Shown: positions 6,412 to 6,957 of the stretch, in pieces
Layout of the letters: each line of letters begins with the position of its first letter
Numbering within the stretch: position 1 is the first letter of the stretch
DNA from: Candidatus Omnitrophota bacterium
GTDB taxonomy: Bacteria > Omnitrophota > Gorgyraeia > Gygaellales > Profunditerraquicolaceae
DNA length: 6,957 bases
NCBI GenBank assembly: GCA_028719265.1
Contig: JAQUKF010000062.1
Span: 1-6,957, forward strand
Reading direction: 5' to 3'
Notes under the pieces: generated by a model
What the model was told of the DNA's origin: nothing
Database searches by the model: none
The model's input: the letters and a program-made list of their open reading frames with translations, nothing else
Translations under genes and position numbers: made by a program

Positions 6412-6417
6412 TACCAT
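6412..6417 (+). promoter_or_regulatory. -10-like element TACCAT
   Basis: TACCAT matches the -10 consensus in only 4 of 6 bases. It is called because it starts 15 bp after the start of the last half-site, exactly the offset of TATACT from the other array. The predicted transcription start is about 6424, giving a leader of about 25 nt before the small-protein gene. Confidence 0.45.
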
Positions 6418-6427
6418 ATGCGGGATA

Positions 6428-6443
6428 CCGGAAAGGAGGCCGG
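6428..6443 (+). promoter_or_regulatory. Ribosome binding site AAAGGAGG within a small CCGG hairpin
   Basis: AAAGGAGG (6432-6439) is a near-perfect Shine-Dalgarno, 9 nt before ATG 6449. It is flanked by CCGG on both sides (6428-6431 and 6440-6443), which can pair to display the site in an 8-nt loop. It selects ATG 6449 over the in-frame ATG at 6458. Confidence 0.6.
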
Positions 6444-6448
6444 AAAAC

Positions 6449-6637
6449 ATGAATACTATGTCGCCTATCCGCAAGGATTTCTTAGCCAGCCATCTCAGGT
6501 CGCAGCTAAGCAGGTTGAATAGTATCTTAAACAATATAGAAGAGGAAAGGCTTGACGGTGAGTGTGCCAGCGAATCGTTGAGAGAAGTAGAGTTGAACTT
6601 GCGTCAGATACGCAGACTGTGCGTGGAGTGCCAATAG
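6449..6637 (+). CDS. Small helical protein of unknown function (62 residues)
   Basis: I do not recognise a family. The 62-residue product has no signal peptide or membrane segment. Two predicted amphipathic helices (about residues 8-34 and 41-61) flank a turn at 'LDGEC'. Three cysteines are present (C39, C58, C61), two of them in the final 'CVECQ'. The first helix, 'DFLASHLRSQLSRL' with H15, loosely recalls the histidine helix of kinase dimerisation domains but lacks the usual E and P of 'SHELRTPL'. A strong Shine-Dalgarno favours real expression. It is the first gene after candidate Pho box 2 and lies 18 nt before the porin gene, so the two are probably co-transcribed. A role in phosphate-starvation response or in porin production is inferred from position only. 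Confidence 0.75.
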   Translation: MNTMSPIRKDFLASHLRSQLSRLNSILNNIEEERLDGECASESLREVELNLRQIRRLCVECQ

Positions 6638-6640
6638 GAA

Positions 6641-6647
6641 AAGGAGG
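6641..6647 (+). promoter_or_regulatory. Strong ribosome binding site of the porin gene
   Basis: AAGGAGG lies 8 nt before ATG 6656 and only 3 nt after the stop of the 62-residue gene. It fixes the porin start at 6656 and supports high translation. Confidence 0.8.
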
Positions 6648-6655
6648 AGTCAAAG

Positions 6656-6957
6656 ATGAAAAGGTTGTTAACTGTAATGTTTTTGGGGGTCTTCTGTTTG
6701 ATGGGCGCGGGTATCCGGTATTCATACGCAGGAGAGATAGACCTGTTGTTGCAGAAACTTGTTGATAAAGGGGTTTTGACCGGCGCGGAGGCGCAGCAGG
6801 TTAAATATGAAACCCAGGAGCAGGTGAAAAAGGAGATTGCTACGGCTAAGTCTTCTTCTTTGCCGGAATGGCTGCAGAAAATAAAGTTGAAAGGTGATTT
6901 AAGGTTGAGATACCAGTATAAGCATACCAAGAACGACGGGGATATACAAAAAGACAC
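6656..6957 (+). CDS. Putative outer-membrane porin, N-terminal part (cut by window end)
   Basis: One hundred complete codons are visible and the frame runs off the window end. It starts with a signal peptide: 'MKRLL', a hydrophobic core to about residue 19, and likely cleavage after 'YSYA' (residue 25), so the product is exported. The mature start 'GEIDLLLQKLVDKGVLTGAEAQQ' and the charged helical stretch to about residue 65 resemble the periplasmic or trimerisation segment of 'putative porin' (Porin_5-like) proteins. 'LPEWLQKIKLKGDLRLRYQY' (about 69-88) is the typical entry into the first beta strand. The specificity cannot be read from this part. Position behind candidate Pho box 2 suggests a phosphate or phosphate-ester porin induced on starvation, comparable in role to PhoE or OprP (inference). 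Confidence 0.82.
   Translation, partial: MKRLLTVMFLGVFCLMGAGIRYSYAGEIDLLLQKLVDKGVLTGAEAQQVKYETQEQVKKEIATAKSSSLPEWLQKIKLKGDLRLRYQYKHTKNDGDIQKD

Noticed and set aside
6604..6957. A minus-strand open frame opposite the porin start.
   Set aside because: The plus strand has a strong ribosome binding site, a signal peptide and porin motifs; the minus frame shows no family signature.

Overview
The window looks like a chromosomal segment of a Gram-negative bacterium of roughly even base composition. The last gene encodes a signal peptide followed by the start of a 'putative porin', which implies an outer membrane. Its N-terminal pattern (a short helical region with an 'LVDKGVLT..EAQ' signature, then 'GDLRLRYQY') resembles porins I associate with Candidatus Omnitrophota and nearby phyla. 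That placement is an inference from pattern memory, not a search result. All supported genes are on the + strand; there is no sign of a mobile element, CRISPR array, tRNA or rRNA.

Layout. Positions 1-711 are the C-terminal end of mnmG (tRNA wobble-uridine modification). After 34 nt comes a short epoxyqueuosine-reductase-like double [4Fe-4S] protein (746-1438). Then a phosphate-control block: phoB (1486-2181), a compact Pit-type phosphate transporter (2189-3166), a DUF47/PhoU-like protein (3271-3939) and the sensor kinase phoR (3936-5717, overlapping by ATGA). A strong intrinsic terminator (5746-5772) closes the block. Next come a possible 35-residue ORF (5837-5944), a receiver-only response regulator (5954-6358), a 62-residue helical protein (6449-6637) and the start of the porin gene (6656 to the window end).

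The most notable signal is in the two non-coding gaps after phoR. Each holds four TTnA-type half-sites at an exact 11-bp period (5777/5788/5799/5810 and 6364/6375/6386/6397). In each, a -10-like hexamer starts exactly 15 bp after the start of the last half-site (5825 and 6412). This is the geometry of Pho boxes bound by PhoB/PhoP-type regulators. I infer that PhoB of this locus drives both the receiver-only protein and the small-protein/porin operon.

Working model (inference). PhoR senses phosphate status, possibly through the Pit/DUF47 pair encoded between phoB and phoR in place of Pst/PhoU. Phospho-PhoB then activates a phosphate-starvation porin and a PhoB-derived receiver that lacks both the DNA-binding domain and the charged dimer-face residues, so it could act as a feedback phosphate sink. 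The 62-residue helical protein may belong to the same circuit, but that is speculative.
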